Shown: positions 17,034 to 26,387, numbered from the stretch's first letter. The stretch is 51,213 bases of DNA from Myxococcus xanthus (GCF_013116825.1 NZ_JABFNS010000056.1:1-51213), one strand, 5' to 3'. A program made the numbers and translations. Notes: generated by a model from the letters alone, not told the origin.

Positions 17034-19901
17034 ATGAGCGTTGGTCCCGGGGTGAGCCCGGCTGCACAGGTGTACGTCCCGCTGCACACGGCGCCGCGCG
17101 TCGAGCGCTGGGGTTGGGTCTGGCCTCGCTGGAACGACCCGCGCCTGCCCTTCGCCTTCCTGCTGACGCTCTACGGCGTGCTCGGCTTCACCTTCTTCGG
17201 CTTCAACCGCAGCCCGTGGCAGATGGCCGCCATCGTGGTGACGGGCAGCGTGCTGGACGTCGCGCTGGGTTGGGGGCTGAAGCGGCAGAAGGTCGTCCCC
17301 CTGAGCGCGTACATCTCCTGCTGTTCGCTGGCGCTGCTGCTCAACTACTCGCATTCGAGCTGGCTGCTCCTCCTTCCGGTGTGGATCGCCATCGGCTCGA
17401 AGTACGTGCTCACCTTCCAGGGGCGCCACGTCTTCAATCCGTCCATGTTCGGCGTGGCCATGTCGCTGCTCTTCACGCGCGAGCTCATCACCGCCGCGCC
17501 CGCCTACCAGTGGGCGAACGGCGAGGTGGCCCTCTCCGCCTTCATCCTCATGGCGGCGCTGGTGCTCTTCTTCTTCCGGGTGGGGCGCGGGTGGCTGGTG
17601 GTCAGCTTCCTCTTCTTCTACGCGCTCCAGACGGCGCTGCGCGCCTATGTGCTCCGGCACCACCTGCCGCCGGAGGTCCTCTTCCTCGGGACGCTGGGCG
17701 CGCCGTCGTTCTTCATCTTCGTCTTCTACATGCTCACCGACCCGGCCACGTCTCCGGGCACGCGGCGCGGGCAGATACTGCTGGCGCTGGCGGTGACGCT
17801 GGTGGACCTGGTGCTGCACTTCAAGGAGAGCGTCTACACGTTCTTCTATGCGGCCCTCACGTGCGCCACGATCCGCTTCCTCTTCCTCCACGCGCGAGCC
17901 GCCTGGCAGCGCGGGTGGCGCGAGTCGCTGCGCACGTTGGTGTCCTCCGGCTGGCTGAAGCGCGCGGCGGTGGTGGGCGGGCTGGGAGGTCTCATGGTGG
18001 GTGGCTACACCCTGGCCGCCACGCCCGGCGTCCGGACCTCGCCGCTGGACTTCCGCATGGAGCGCGTGGAGGCGCGGGCCGCGGGGCTCGACTCCACCAT
18101 GGGCAACACGCTCGAGGAGCTGGACCCACGGCTGGGGCACGTCGCGAAGTGGCTGGTGGCGGTGGGAGACTCCGTCGCGGTGGGGGACTATGACGGGGAT
18201 GGCCGGCCGGACCTGTTCCTCACGCACCCGCTGGCGCGGCCCGAGGACCACGCAATCCTCTATCGCAACCTCGGCGACCTCCGCTTCGAACGGGTTCCGG
18301 TGCCCTCGCTGGAGCGCTTCGCCACCCGCTACAAGGAAGAGGGCCTGCCGGGCGGCGGCACCTTCGTGGACTGGGACGGAGACGGCGACCTGGACCTCGC
18401 GGTGGCGGTGGCCTTCGGGCCTGTCCGGCTGCTGCGCAACACGCTGCGCGAGACGGGCACGGCGGGCTTCGAGGACGTGACGGAGGCCGCGGGCGTGACG
18501 GACCACGCGGTGAGCCTGGGCCTCACCTTCCTGGACTATGACCGGGACGGGCACCTGGACCTCTTCGTGCTCAACGTGATGACCACGCACCTGCCGGACT
18601 ACGAGCCGCCAGTGCCGCTCAACCTCTTCCGACTGCCAGATCCCGAGCACGCAGACGACCGCCGCATGTTCCGCTTCATGCATGACGGCTGGCACAACGC
18701 GGCCAACGGTGGGCTCAACGCGCTCTATCGCGGCAAGGGAGACGGCACCTTCGAGAAGGTGGACATCGCCGCGATGGGCATGCCGGAGACGCACTGGTCG
18801 CTGGCGGTGAGCACGGTGGACTTCAACCGTGACGGGTGGACGGACCTGTACGTGGCCAACGACTTCGGGCCGGACGACGTCTATCTCAACGAGGGCGGCA
18901 AGCACTTCCGCCGCGTGGCGGGCCGGCTCTTCGGCGAGATTGGAAAGGACACGTACAAGGGCATGAATGCCTCCGTGGCGGACTTCGATCGCAACGGCTG
19001 GTTGGACCTGTACGTCTCCAACGTCCACCACTCGCTCCAGGCGGAGGGCAGCCTGCTGTGGATGGTGGGCCCCGGGAAGGACGCCTTCACGCCGGAGTTC
19101 CGGGACGAGGCCACCTTCCGCGGCGCGCTCAACGAGCGGCGCTTCGGCTGGGGCGCGGCGGCGGGAGACCTGGACAACGACGGCTGGCCAGACCTGGTGC
19201 AGGCCAATGGCATGGTGGATGACCGCCTGGACGCGGCGCGGTGGCGCATCCCCGAGGGCCAGCGCAAGGACTACTGGTACGTGAATCACAAGCTGATGCA
19301 GTCCGGCCCGGAGGTCCACACGTACGCGGACAAGTGGGGCGACATCCGGGGCCGCACCATCTATCCGAATGAAGCGCGCCGCGCGTACCTCAACCTGGGT
19401 GACGCGAAGCCTGGACACTTCGTGGACCTGGCGCGCGAGCTCGGGTTGGACGACCCGGACAACTCGCGAGGTGTGCTGCTCTCGGACCTGGATGGAGATG
19501 GCGACCTGGACGCGCTCATCACCAATCAGCATGGGCCGGTGTCGCTGTATCGCAACACGCTGCGCTCGGAGGGGCGCCAGGGTGCGCACTTCGTGGGCCT
19601 CGCGTTGGTGGGCCACGGTGGGCGCACGCACCGGAGCGCGGTGGGCACCCGGGTGGTCGTCTCCTACGAGGAGGCGGGCAAGCGCGTGGAGCAGGTGCAG
19701 GAAGTCGGGTTGATGGGCGGCTTCTCCGCGGCGGCGGACGCGCGGCTGCACTTCGGGCTGGGCCGGTACTCGGGGCTCGTGACGGCGCGGGTGCACTGGT
19801 ACGGGGGCGACGTGCAGGAGGTGTCGCTGTCGCCGGACCGCACGCATGAGCTTCGGCAGCCTCCTGACGCGGAGGTGTTGCAGGGGCGTGCCCGGCCATG
19901 A
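17034..19901 (+). CDS. RnfD/NqrB-like membrane domain fused to FG-GAP repeats and ASPIC/UnbV
   Basis: This 955-residue fusion has an N-terminal membrane part (about residues 35-335, around ten helices) with RnfD/NqrB-like sequences GRHVFNPSMFGVAMSLL and YMLTDPATSPGTRRGQ. The remainder is extracytoplasmic: seven calcium-loop FG-GAP repeats with DxDxDG cores (DYDGDGRPD, DWDGDGDLD, DYDRDGHLD, DFNRDGWTD, DFDRNGWLD, DLDNDGWPD, DLDGDGDLD), then an ASPIC/UnbV domain with HFGLG and VHWYGGDVQEV. The NqrB FMN-attachment motif (SGAT) was not seen, so electron transfer is uncertain. It leads a four-gene operon; the GNAT gene starts inside its stop codon. GGGAGG precedes the ATG. Confidence 0.85.
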   Translation: MSVGPGVSPAAQVYVPLHTAPRVERWGWVWPRWNDPRLPFAFLLTLYGVLGFTFFGFNRSPWQMAAIVVTGSVLDVALGWGLKRQKVVPLSAYISCCSLALLLNYSHSSWLLLLPVWIAIGSKYVLTFQGRHVFNPSMFGVAMSLLFTRELITAAPAYQWANGEVALSAFILMAALVLFFFRVGRGWLVVSFLFFYALQTALRAYVLRHHLPPEVLFLGTLGAPSFFIFVFYMLTDPATSPGTRRGQILLALAVTLVDLVLHFKESVYTFFYAALTCATIRFLFLHARAAWQRGWRESLRTLVSSGWLKRAAVVGGLGGLMVGGYTLAATPGVRTSPLDFRMERVEARAAGLDSTMGNTLEELDPRLGHVAKWLVAVGDSVAVGDYDGDGRPDLFLTHPLARPEDHAILYRNLGDLRFERVPVPSLERFATRYKEEGLPGGGTFVDWDGDGDLDLAVAVAFGPVRLLRNTLRETGTAGFEDVTEAAGVTDHAVSLGLTFLDYDRDGHLDLFVLNVMTTHLPDYEPPVPLNLFRLPDPEHADDRRMFRFMHDGWHNAANGGLNALYRGKGDGTFEKVDIAAMGMPETHWSLAVSTVDFNRDGWTDLYVANDFGPDDVYLNEGGKHFRRVAGRLFGEIGKDTYKGMNASVADFDRNGWLDLYVSNVHHSLQAEGSLLWMVGPGKDAFTPEFRDEATFRGALNERRFGWGAAAGDLDNDGWPDLVQANGMVDDRLDAARWRIPEGQRKDYWYVNHKLMQSGPEVHTYADKWGDIRGRTIYPNEARRAYLNLGDAKPGHFVDLARELGLDDPDNSRGVLLSDLDGDGDLDALITNQHGPVSLYRNTLRSEGRQGAHFVGLALVGHGGRTHRSAVGTRVVVSYEEAGKRVEQVQEVGLMGGFSAAADARLHFGLGRYSGLVTARVHWYGGDVQEVSLSPDRTHELRQPPDAEVLQGRARP

Positions 19902-20671
19902 TGTCGCCGCTCAAGGGTTCGACGGTGCGGCGTGATGCGCTCACGGAGGCGCAGCGTGGGCAGATGCTGGCGCTGATGCAGCTCTGCTACTCGGGCGTGT
20001 CGCCGGAGCGCTTCGCCGAGGACCTGGACGCCAAGCAATACGTCATCCTCCTCCACGCGCGGAGAGGTGGGGAGTTGGTGGGCTTCAGCACGCTGCGCGT
20101 CGCCGAGGAGCTCGCTGACGGGCAGCGGGTGGAGGTGGTGTATTCGGGCGACACGGTCATCCACCCCGACTGGTGGGGCCACAAGGTGTTGCAGGTGTGC
20201 TTCGGGCGCTTCGTGTTGTCGCGCAAGCTCCGGCATCCCTTGCGGCCGGTGCACTGGCTGCTGTTGAGCGCCGGCTTCAAGACGTACCTGCTCGCGGTGA
20301 ACTACTTCCCCAGGACGATGCCTCGGCGGGACTGGACGCCGCCACCCGGCCGCGCCGACTTCCTGCAAGCGCTGGCCACCCGCTGGTTCGGCGCGCAGTA
20401 CGACGCGTCGCGGGGCACGCTGCGCTTCCAGGGGGCGCACTATCGCGTGCGGGATGGCGTCGCGCCCATCGACCGCGCGGCGGCGCTGCACCCCGACATC
20501 GCCTTCTTCGCCGAGCGCAATCCGCGTCATGGCGAGGGCGAGGAGCTGGTGTGCCTGGTGGAGATTCGCTGGTGGGACCTCTTCCTGGCGCTGGGGCGGA
20601 GCGTGTCCGGACAGCTTCGCGGCTGGGCCCGGCGAGGGCTGCGGAACGCCGGTGTCCGCGTGGGGACCTGA
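19898..20671 (+). CDS. GNAT-like acetyltransferase/acyltransferase-fold protein
   Basis: This 257-residue protein begins at an ATG that overlaps the previous TGA. The first 130 residues follow a GNAT pattern: LTEAQRGQMLALMQLCY at the start, GELVGFSTLRVAEE as a beta-hairpin, and VVYSGDTVIHPDWWGHKVLQVCFGRF in the place of the acetyl-CoA site. The C-terminal half is not recognised; WWDLFLALGRSVSGQL near the end is amphipathic and may touch the membrane. No substrate can be named. The tight coupling to the GH3-like and Rieske genes suggests it modifies an intermediate of the same pathway. Confidence 0.6.
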   Translation: MMSPLKGSTVRRDALTEAQRGQMLALMQLCYSGVSPERFAEDLDAKQYVILLHARRGGELVGFSTLRVAEELADGQRVEVVYSGDTVIHPDWWGHKVLQVCFGRFVLSRKLRHPLRPVHWLLLSAGFKTYLLAVNYFPRTMPRRDWTPPPGRADFLQALATRWFGAQYDASRGTLRFQGAHYRVRDGVAPIDRAAALHPDIAFFAERNPRHGEGEELVCLVEIRWWDLFLALGRSVSGQLRGWARRGLRNAGVRVGT

Positions 20672-20678
20672 GGCCGTC

Positions 20679-22346
20679 GTGAGTGTTCCCTCCTTGCCGC
20701 TGAGCGGCCTGCGGGCCGTGCTCGCTCCCTCCGCGCTGCGCTTCTACCGGGCCTTGCATCATCCCGAAGCCGCGCAGGCGGTGTGTCTGCAGCGGGTGCT
20801 TCGTTCGGCCGTGGGCAGCGTGCAGGCGGAGCGCATTCCTGGCTTCCACCGCATCCGCGACGCCCGTGACTTCCAGGCCGCCGTGCCGTGGGTGACACCG
20901 GACGCGCTGGCTCCGGACGTGGAGCGCATCGCCGCGGGCGAGGCCCGGGTGCTCACGCGTGAGCCGGTGCTGCGCTTCGAGCTCTCGGGCGGCTCCTCGG
21001 GCGCCAGCAAGCGGGTGCCCATGACGCGCAGCCTCCTGTCCGAGTTCCAGCGTGCCCTGGCCCCCATGCTCTTCGAGCTGCTCCACCGCCGTCCCGCGTT
21101 GCGCGAGGGCGCCAGCTACTGGTCCATCTCCCCGCTGGCGCGAAAGCAGGCCCGCACGGCGGGCGGCATTCCCGTGGGCAGCGCGGAGGACAGCGCCTAC
21201 TTCTCGCGCGTGCTGCGCCCCTTGCTGTCCCGCATCTTCGCGGTGCCCGGTGAGGTGGGGGCATTGCCAGATGTGGAGTCCTGCCGCTACGTGACGCTCT
21301 GGCATCTCGTCGCCCGCGAGGACCTGTCTCTCATCAGCGTGTGGAACCCCAGCTTCCTCACGCTCCTCATGGACGCGCTGGAGCGGCACGGGGAGCGACT
21401 GGCTGATGACCTGACGCGAGGGCGCTGCAGGCCGCCTGTGTCTGGCGCCGCGCGCGATGAAGCCGCGATGCAAGCGGTGCTGGCCCGGATGCGCTTCTCT
21501 CCGCGCCCGGAGCGGGCTTCGCTGCTGCGTGAGGTGCTGCGAGGTGGCTGGAGCGCCCGCGCGCTGTGGCCTCGATTGTCGCTCCTCAGCATGTGGACGG
21601 ACGCACAGGCAGCCCACGCGCTCCCCGCCGCATGCCGTCGCTTTCCGGGCGTGGAGGTGCAGGGCAAGGGGCTGCTGGCCACGGAGGGCGTCGTCACCGT
21701 GCCCCTCTTCGATGCGCCCGCTCCCGTGCTCGCGGTGCGCAGCCACTTCTTCGAGTTCATCGACAGCGAGCAGCCCACCGCGCGACCGCGCCTCGCACAC
21801 GAGCTGGAGCAGGGCCGCACGTACACGGTGCTGTTGTCCACCTCGGGCGGTCTGCTGCGCTACCGTCTGGGCGACCGGGTCCGCGTGGAGGGCTTCCAGC
21901 ACGCGACGCCCTGCCTTCGCTTCGTCGGCCGAGCGGACGCCGTTTGTGACCTGGTGGGCGAGAAGCTCGCCAGCACGCGCGTGGGGGCCGTGCTGGATGC
22001 CGTGCTTCCGGACTTCTTTGGCGGCGCGCGCCCCGGCTTCTCCATGCTGGCGCCCGAGTGGACTCCCGCGCCGTCCTACGTCTTGTTCCTGGAGACGGAC
22101 GCCCCCGCCTCACGGCTCGCAGCCGCCGCGGAGGCCGTGGAGCACGCCCTCTGCGAGGGACACCACTACCGCTACGCGCGAGCCCTGGGACAGCTCGGTC
22201 CGGTGCGTGCCGTGCGCGTGGTGGACGGGGCTCGCCGCTACGAGGCTCGCTGCGTCGCGCTGGGCCAGCGCGCGGGCGACATCAAGCCCGTGGACCTGCA
22301 CCGCCTGACGGGCTGGTCGGACCATTTCTCCGGAGCCGCCACATGA
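20679..22346 (+). CDS. GH3-family acyl-adenylating (acid-amido synthetase-like) enzyme
   Basis: This 555-residue protein has the ANL-related GH3 fold known from auxin-responsive plant enzymes and found in bacteria. The ATP-binding loop is LSGGSSGASKRVPMT, and the later nucleotide/hinge motif is STSGGLLRYRLGDRVRV, both characteristic. Between them lie YWSISP and ISVWNPSFLTLLMD, standard for the family. The reaction would be ATP-dependent activation of a carboxylic acid to an acyl-adenylate and its transfer to an amine or thiol. The GTG at 20679 is five bases after a GAGG. The Rieske gene begins within its stop codon. Confidence 0.85.
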   Translation: MSVPSLPLSGLRAVLAPSALRFYRALHHPEAAQAVCLQRVLRSAVGSVQAERIPGFHRIRDARDFQAAVPWVTPDALAPDVERIAAGEARVLTREPVLRFELSGGSSGASKRVPMTRSLLSEFQRALAPMLFELLHRRPALREGASYWSISPLARKQARTAGGIPVGSAEDSAYFSRVLRPLLSRIFAVPGEVGALPDVESCRYVTLWHLVAREDLSLISVWNPSFLTLLMDALERHGERLADDLTRGRCRPPVSGAARDEAAMQAVLARMRFSPRPERASLLREVLRGGWSARALWPRLSLLSMWTDAQAAHALPAACRRFPGVEVQGKGLLATEGVVTVPLFDAPAPVLAVRSHFFEFIDSEQPTARPRLAHELEQGRTYTVLLSTSGGLLRYRLGDRVRVEGFQHATPCLRFVGRADAVCDLVGEKLASTRVGAVLDAVLPDFFGGARPGFSMLAPEWTPAPSYVLFLETDAPASRLAAAAEAVEHALCEGHHYRYARALGQLGPVRAVRVVDGARRYEARCVALGQRAGDIKPVDLHRLTGWSDHFSGAAT

Positions 22347-23524
22347 GACCGCCACTGCGCCTGCATTCGCGTGACACCTCGCCCGCCCCCAACGTGGACC
22401 TGGAGGCCGAAGCCGACCTCACGCGCTGTGGCGCGCTGAAGGACTTCTGGTACGTCGCGTGTCTCTCCACGGAGCTGAAGCCAGGCGAGCCCCTGGCGCG
22501 GACCCTCTTCGGCACGGGGGTGGTCCTCTTCCGTGACGTACATGGGCAGCCCACCGCTCTCCGGGACCGGTGTCTGCACCGCAACGCGCGGCTGTCCCGG
22601 GGCGCGGTCTTCGATGGCCGCATCGGCTGCCCGTATCACGGCTGGGTCTACGACGCGTCGGGCGCCGTGGTGGAGGTGCCCTCGTTGGGGCCCTCGCAGC
22701 GAAGCGAGTTGCTCGACGCCGATGCCTGCGCGCGGGAGGGACTGGCGACCGCGCCCTGCGCGCTGGGACGCCTGACGCGCTTTCCCACGCTGGAGCAGGA
22801 CGGGCTCGTCTTCGTCTACATGGGCGGCGCCGAGCCCGCCCGGTCCGCGCCGTTCCGCGTGCCCTACTGGGACCAGGAGGGGTGGACCGTCTACTTCATG
22901 GTGACGCGCTTCCCGAACGGGGTGACGAACCTCGTCGAGAACTTCATGGACGTCCCGCACACGCTCTTCGTGCATCCGGGCTGGTTCCGCAGGCCCGCCA
23001 GCAAGCGCGTGCCGGCGACGGTGCGGCGCACGGCGGGCAGCGTGTTGGTGACGTACAAGCAGGCACAGGACACCGTCACGGGCCTGGGCCGGCTCTTCAA
23101 TCCGCGCGGACTGCCGCTGCTCCACACGGACAAGTTCTACGTCCCCAATGTCACGCGCGTGGACTACCTGTGGGGCGAGCACGGCTTCGTCATCAACTCG
23201 CAGTGCACGCCCATCGGGCCCACGGACAGCCTCGTCTACACGGCCATCAGCTATCGGTTGCCGGTGGATGTCCCCGGTGCGCTGGTGGGACGCGCCATGA
23301 TGCCGCTGGTGCGGTGGTACACGCGGCAGGTCATCCAGCAGGACGTGGTCATCATGGACATCCAGCGCGAGGCCCTGCTGGACGGCCCGGGTGGAGGCGT
23401 CTACTCCGGCACGGAGGCGGACCTGCACCACGCCGACATCGAGGCGTATCGCCGCTGGCTGCGGGAGGGCGGCCAGGGCTCGGGGCCCGAGGACGCCGAG
23501 CGCGACATGGCCTTCTGGATTTGA
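22343..23524 (+). CDS. Rieske non-heme iron oxygenase, large subunit
   Basis: This 393-residue protein has an N-terminal Rieske cluster site C77-L-H79 ... C96-P-Y-H99 and a catalytic domain with the mononuclear iron site NLVENFMDVPHTLFVH (Asn200, Asp203 bridge, ligands His206 and His211) and Asp339 in IMDIQREALL. It resembles the one-component ring-hydroxylating or demethylating oxygenases of the phthalate dioxygenase/vanillate O-demethylase group. It needs an electron-donating reductase that is not in the window, unless the RnfD-like product at the head of the operon plays a part. The substrate is unknown. Confidence 0.9.
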   Translation: MRPPLRLHSRDTSPAPNVDLEAEADLTRCGALKDFWYVACLSTELKPGEPLARTLFGTGVVLFRDVHGQPTALRDRCLHRNARLSRGAVFDGRIGCPYHGWVYDASGAVVEVPSLGPSQRSELLDADACAREGLATAPCALGRLTRFPTLEQDGLVFVYMGGAEPARSAPFRVPYWDQEGWTVYFMVTRFPNGVTNLVENFMDVPHTLFVHPGWFRRPASKRVPATVRRTAGSVLVTYKQAQDTVTGLGRLFNPRGLPLLHTDKFYVPNVTRVDYLWGEHGFVINSQCTPIGPTDSLVYTAISYRLPVDVPGALVGRAMMPLVRWYTRQVIQQDVVIMDIQREALLDGPGGGVYSGTEADLHHADIEAYRRWLREGGQGSGPEDAERDMAFWI

Positions 23525-23537
23525 GCCCGCCGCCGCG

Positions 23538-24959
23538 CTACTGCGGACGGTAGGGCAGTTCCACGATGAAGGTGGCGCCCTGGCCCGGCTCGCTCTCCAC
23601 GCGGAGGGTGCCGCCGTGCGCCACCACGACCTGGCGGGCCGCGTAGAGCCCCAGGCCCAGCCCTCCAAAGGCGCTCGAGGGAACGGCGCGTTCGAAGCGG
23701 TGGAAGATGCGCTCCTGGCGCTCGGGGGCAATGCCGATGCCGTGGTCTCTCACGAGGATGCGCGCGTGGTCCGGTGCGCCGTCCACCCGCACCTCGATGG
23801 GGCGGCCCTTGCCGTACTTGAAGGCATTGACCAGGAGGTTGCCCACCACCTGCTGAATCCGCAGCGGGTCCCACACGCCTTCGATGGGGACCTCCGCCAT
23901 CAACTGGATGGGGCAGTCCGCCTCGGCCGCCGGTGTCATGGCGCGGGCAACCGTCTCCCGGACGAGCCGCGACAGGTCGAGCGGCTCCATCATCAAGGGC
24001 ACCTGGCCCTCTCCGATGCGGGACACGTCGAGCAACCCGTCGATGTGTGTTGCGAGCCGCTCGGTATGGCGGATGGCCTTGTCCAGCCGCTCCAACAGGC
24101 GTCCGCCACCATCCTTCCGCGCCGCCGCGGAGGGGAGTGATTGGAGTTGGAGCTGGAGCGCGGTCAGGGGCGTCTTCAGCTCGTGACCGGCCAGGGCCAG
24201 GAATTCATCCCGGCAATGGAGGGCCTCGCGGAGGGCCTGCTCCGCCTGCTGCCGCTGCTGGACTTCCGCCTCCAGCGCCTGGGCGCGCTGCTGGAGGAGG
24301 CTGATCTCTCGCAGCCGTCCTTCCGTATCCGCGAGCCGTGTGTAGCGCTCGGTGGGAATGACGTGTGCGTGCGCCTTGCAGACAGCGAGGAAGGGCCGCG
24401 CATGCGCCGCCTGGCCGAAGTGGCCGATGGCGTAAGTGCACAGGAGGGACAGGCGGTACAGCACGCTGAGGTCATTCCACAGCGCCTCCAGCTCCACCGC
24501 CACGTCCGGCATCCCATCCAGGCAGAGGACGTCCACCATCTCGCCGTAGGCGCGGACCTTGGCGCCGGGGCGCGAGGCCGCGAGGCTGTGCTCAATCACG
24601 GCGCCGATGACTTCGCGGAAGCGCTCCCAGTCCGGGCGTCCCCCCACCATGAAGCGCGCCAGGGTCTCACGGGCATCGAGCAGGGCGAGCTGCCCGCTCG
24701 CGATGGCCGTCGAGGTGTCCACGCCCGCGGCCACCAGCCGCGCGACGAGCTGCTGCCGGTGGTTTGCCTGGGCGATGATGATGAGCGGGTCTCCTCGTTC
24801 GAGCCCTCCCGTGATGTAGGCCTCGACGATGTCGATGACGAAGGCCTCGTCCTCATAGAACTGGACCGTGTGGTCATGCTCCAGGGGATACCCGACGGGT
24901 GTTTCACTGGCGGGCTGCCGGTGGCTGCTCCCGAGTGCTGCGGCGTCGGATGGAGGCAT
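23538..24959 (-). CDS. Cytoplasmic MEDS-domain histidine kinase
   Basis: This 473-residue soluble kinase starts MPPSDAAALG. An N-terminal MEDS domain (about 28-190; HDHTVQFYEDEAFVIDIVEAY) is followed by a coiled coil (about 215-247), HisKA with His259 in LAGHELKTPL, and HATPase with N box NLLVNAFKYG and G boxes DHGIGI and GGLGLGLY. MEDS domains are proposed sensory domains for small carbon compounds or redox cues in DcmR-like regulators. There is no response regulator gene beside it, so it is an orphan kinase, common in myxobacteria. The stop is 13 bases from that of the convergent Rieske gene. A further in-frame upstream stretch to 25139 overlaps a terminator-like hairpin and is rejected. 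Confidence 0.87.
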   Translation of the reverse strand: MPPSDAAALGSSHRQPASETPVGYPLEHDHTVQFYEDEAFVIDIVEAYITGGLERGDPLIIIAQANHRQQLVARLVAAGVDTSTAIASGQLALLDARETLARFMVGGRPDWERFREVIGAVIEHSLAASRPGAKVRAYGEMVDVLCLDGMPDVAVELEALWNDLSVLYRLSLLCTYAIGHFGQAAHARPFLAVCKAHAHVIPTERYTRLADTEGRLREISLLQQRAQALEAEVQQRQQAEQALREALHCRDEFLALAGHELKTPLTALQLQLQSLPSAAARKDGGGRLLERLDKAIRHTERLATHIDGLLDVSRIGEGQVPLMMEPLDLSRLVRETVARAMTPAAEADCPIQLMAEVPIEGVWDPLRIQQVVGNLLVNAFKYGKGRPIEVRVDGAPDHARILVRDHGIGIAPERQERIFHRFERAVPSSAFGGLGLGLYAARQVVVAHGGTLRVESEPGQGATFIVELPYRPQ

Positions 24960-25096
24960 CGTCCTCACCAGGTGCGTGGGCGCCTCATTATTCTGTCGGG
25001 GCCTTTCGACGCGGAACGACCCCCGGGGGCAGTGGAGCGCACGGAAGCCGTCACTGGCGGGCTGGCGCGCTTGACTCGGGTTCTCCGCACGGCCGC

Positions 25097-25129
25097 GGGA
25101 CGCGCACCCCTGCCACGGACGCGCGTCCC
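25097..25129 (-). terminator. Hairpin after the serine protease gene
   Basis: A 9-bp perfect stem (25097-25105 with 25121-25129) with a 15-base loop lies 11-43 bases after the protease stop. No T run follows on the minus strand, so it may act as a weak or factor-assisted terminator. Confidence 0.4.
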
Positions 25130-25139
25130 GGAGCGTCAC

Positions 25140-26387
25140 CTACGGATAGAGCGACTTGAAGTAGCTGATGGAGTTGTTCCACGAGGGCGTCAGGTGCCCC
25201 ATCCTGTTCGGAAAGGCGTTGCCCGCGCAGCCCGTGGCGTCGCAGTAGTACTGGTTGTACTGGCCCACGACGACCGGCCCCGAGACGGGCGCGTCATACG
25301 AGTAGATGGGCGAGCCGCTCTGGCCCGGGCTGCCGTCGCAGCCGATTTCGATTTCCTGGTGCCAGCCGTCCGCGTCCAGGCTGTAGGCGTTGCCCGTCTT
25401 GCACTGCTGGGTGTCGCCGTACAGCGTACGGGCCGTGCAGCTCGCGGGGGCCGCCACGTGGCCGCAGCCGGGGTAGCCGCGCATGAAACTGGACCACGTC
25501 TTGAGCGTGTCCGTGGACGCGTTCCAGTGCCCCATCCAGCCCGGGTGCCCGTTCGGGAAGTCGTCCTCGAGCACCATGATGGCGACGTCGTAGCGGTTGC
25601 AACTGGCGACGCTGTTGCAGGAGCCGTTGATGTAGCCCTCCGGCACCCAGTACCAGATGGCGTCCTGGACACCCCACGGCGCGGTGGCGCCGTCGCGGCG
25701 GGCGGTGAAGGTGTTGAAGATGGGGTTCCACCCGCTGTACGCGCTGACGACGCAGTGCGCGGCGGTGACGACGACGCGGCGCCCCACGAGCGCACCCGAA
25801 CATCCGGCGCTCAGGTGGCCGATGGTCCGATAGGGCCACGAGTTCGTGGCATAGCCATCCGCGAGGCCCATGCGGATGCGCGTGTCCACGCCGTTGCTCC
25901 ACGTCTGGCCGGAGACCGTCCCGGAGGTCAGGGCCTCATCGCTGTTCACCGGCCCCAGCCGCGCGGCGTCATCCAGCGTGCCGCGCGAGGCGCCGTTGAG
26001 TCCGCGCCGCGCCAGCTCCTCCGCCACGCGGCCCAGGTTGGCCGCGTCGGTGCGCAGGCGGTAGGCCTTGTTGTTCTTCACGTCGATGCCAATGAAGGAG
26101 AGCGCCGTGGACGACGGGGCCGGTGCCTCCGCCGCGGCGCGCGTGCTTCCCTCGGGCTTGAGCGCCGAGGCTTCGCGGAACAACGCCTCCGCGTCCACGT
26201 CCTTCAGCATGCGGACATCGCCCAGGGCCTCCAGGTGTGGGCGCTCGGCGCCCGCGGCCTCGCCCAGCCACGCTTCAGGGATGACCTGGACGGGTGGCTC
26301 TTCCAGGGCGCGTGAATCGTCACCACCACACGCCGCGGCCATGAGGCCGAACGCACAGAACATGGACCTGCGAATGCCACGAAGCAT
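25140..26387 (-). CDS. Trypsin-like serine protease lipoprotein
   Basis: This 415-residue protein has a lipobox LMAAAC (Cys20) and a propeptide-like region to about residue 160. The catalytic domain has His211 in VVVTAAHCV, Asp267 in RYDVAIMVL and Ser358 in GSPGQSGSPIY (GQSGSP replaces the common GDSGGP). Cysteine pairs (SAGCSG/AAHC, NGSCNSVASC, CGH/SCTAR/QQC, IGC/YYC) suggest four or five disulfides, consistent with the periplasm or cell surface. The long N-terminal segment probably has to be cleaved for activity. Substrate unknown; a role in predation or protein turnover is plausible only by organism. Confidence 0.88.
   Translation of the reverse strand: MLRGIRRSMFCAFGLMAAACGGDDSRALEEPPVQVIPEAWLGEAAGAERPHLEALGDVRMLKDVDAEALFREASALKPEGSTRAAAEAPAPSSTALSFIGIDVKNNKAYRLRTDAANLGRVAEELARRGLNGASRGTLDDAARLGPVNSDEALTSGTVSGQTWSNGVDTRIRMGLADGYATNSWPYRTIGHLSAGCSGALVGRRVVVTAAHCVVSAYSGWNPIFNTFTARRDGATAPWGVQDAIWYWVPEGYINGSCNSVASCNRYDVAIMVLEDDFPNGHPGWMGHWNASTDTLKTWSSFMRGYPGCGHVAAPASCTARTLYGDTQQCKTGNAYSLDADGWHQEIEIGCDGSPGQSGSPIYSYDAPVSGPVVVGQYNQYYCDATGCAGNAFPNRMGHLTPSWNNSISYFKSLYP

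Noticed and set aside
16539-19847. 1102-codon minus-strand open frame
   Set aside because: Very Arg/His/Glu/Val-rich product antisense to the RnfD-FG-GAP gene, with no recognisable domain; the high G+C content suppresses stop codons.
22238-23731. 497-codon minus-strand open frame
   Set aside because: Antisense to the Rieske oxygenase, whose Rieske and iron motifs are complete.
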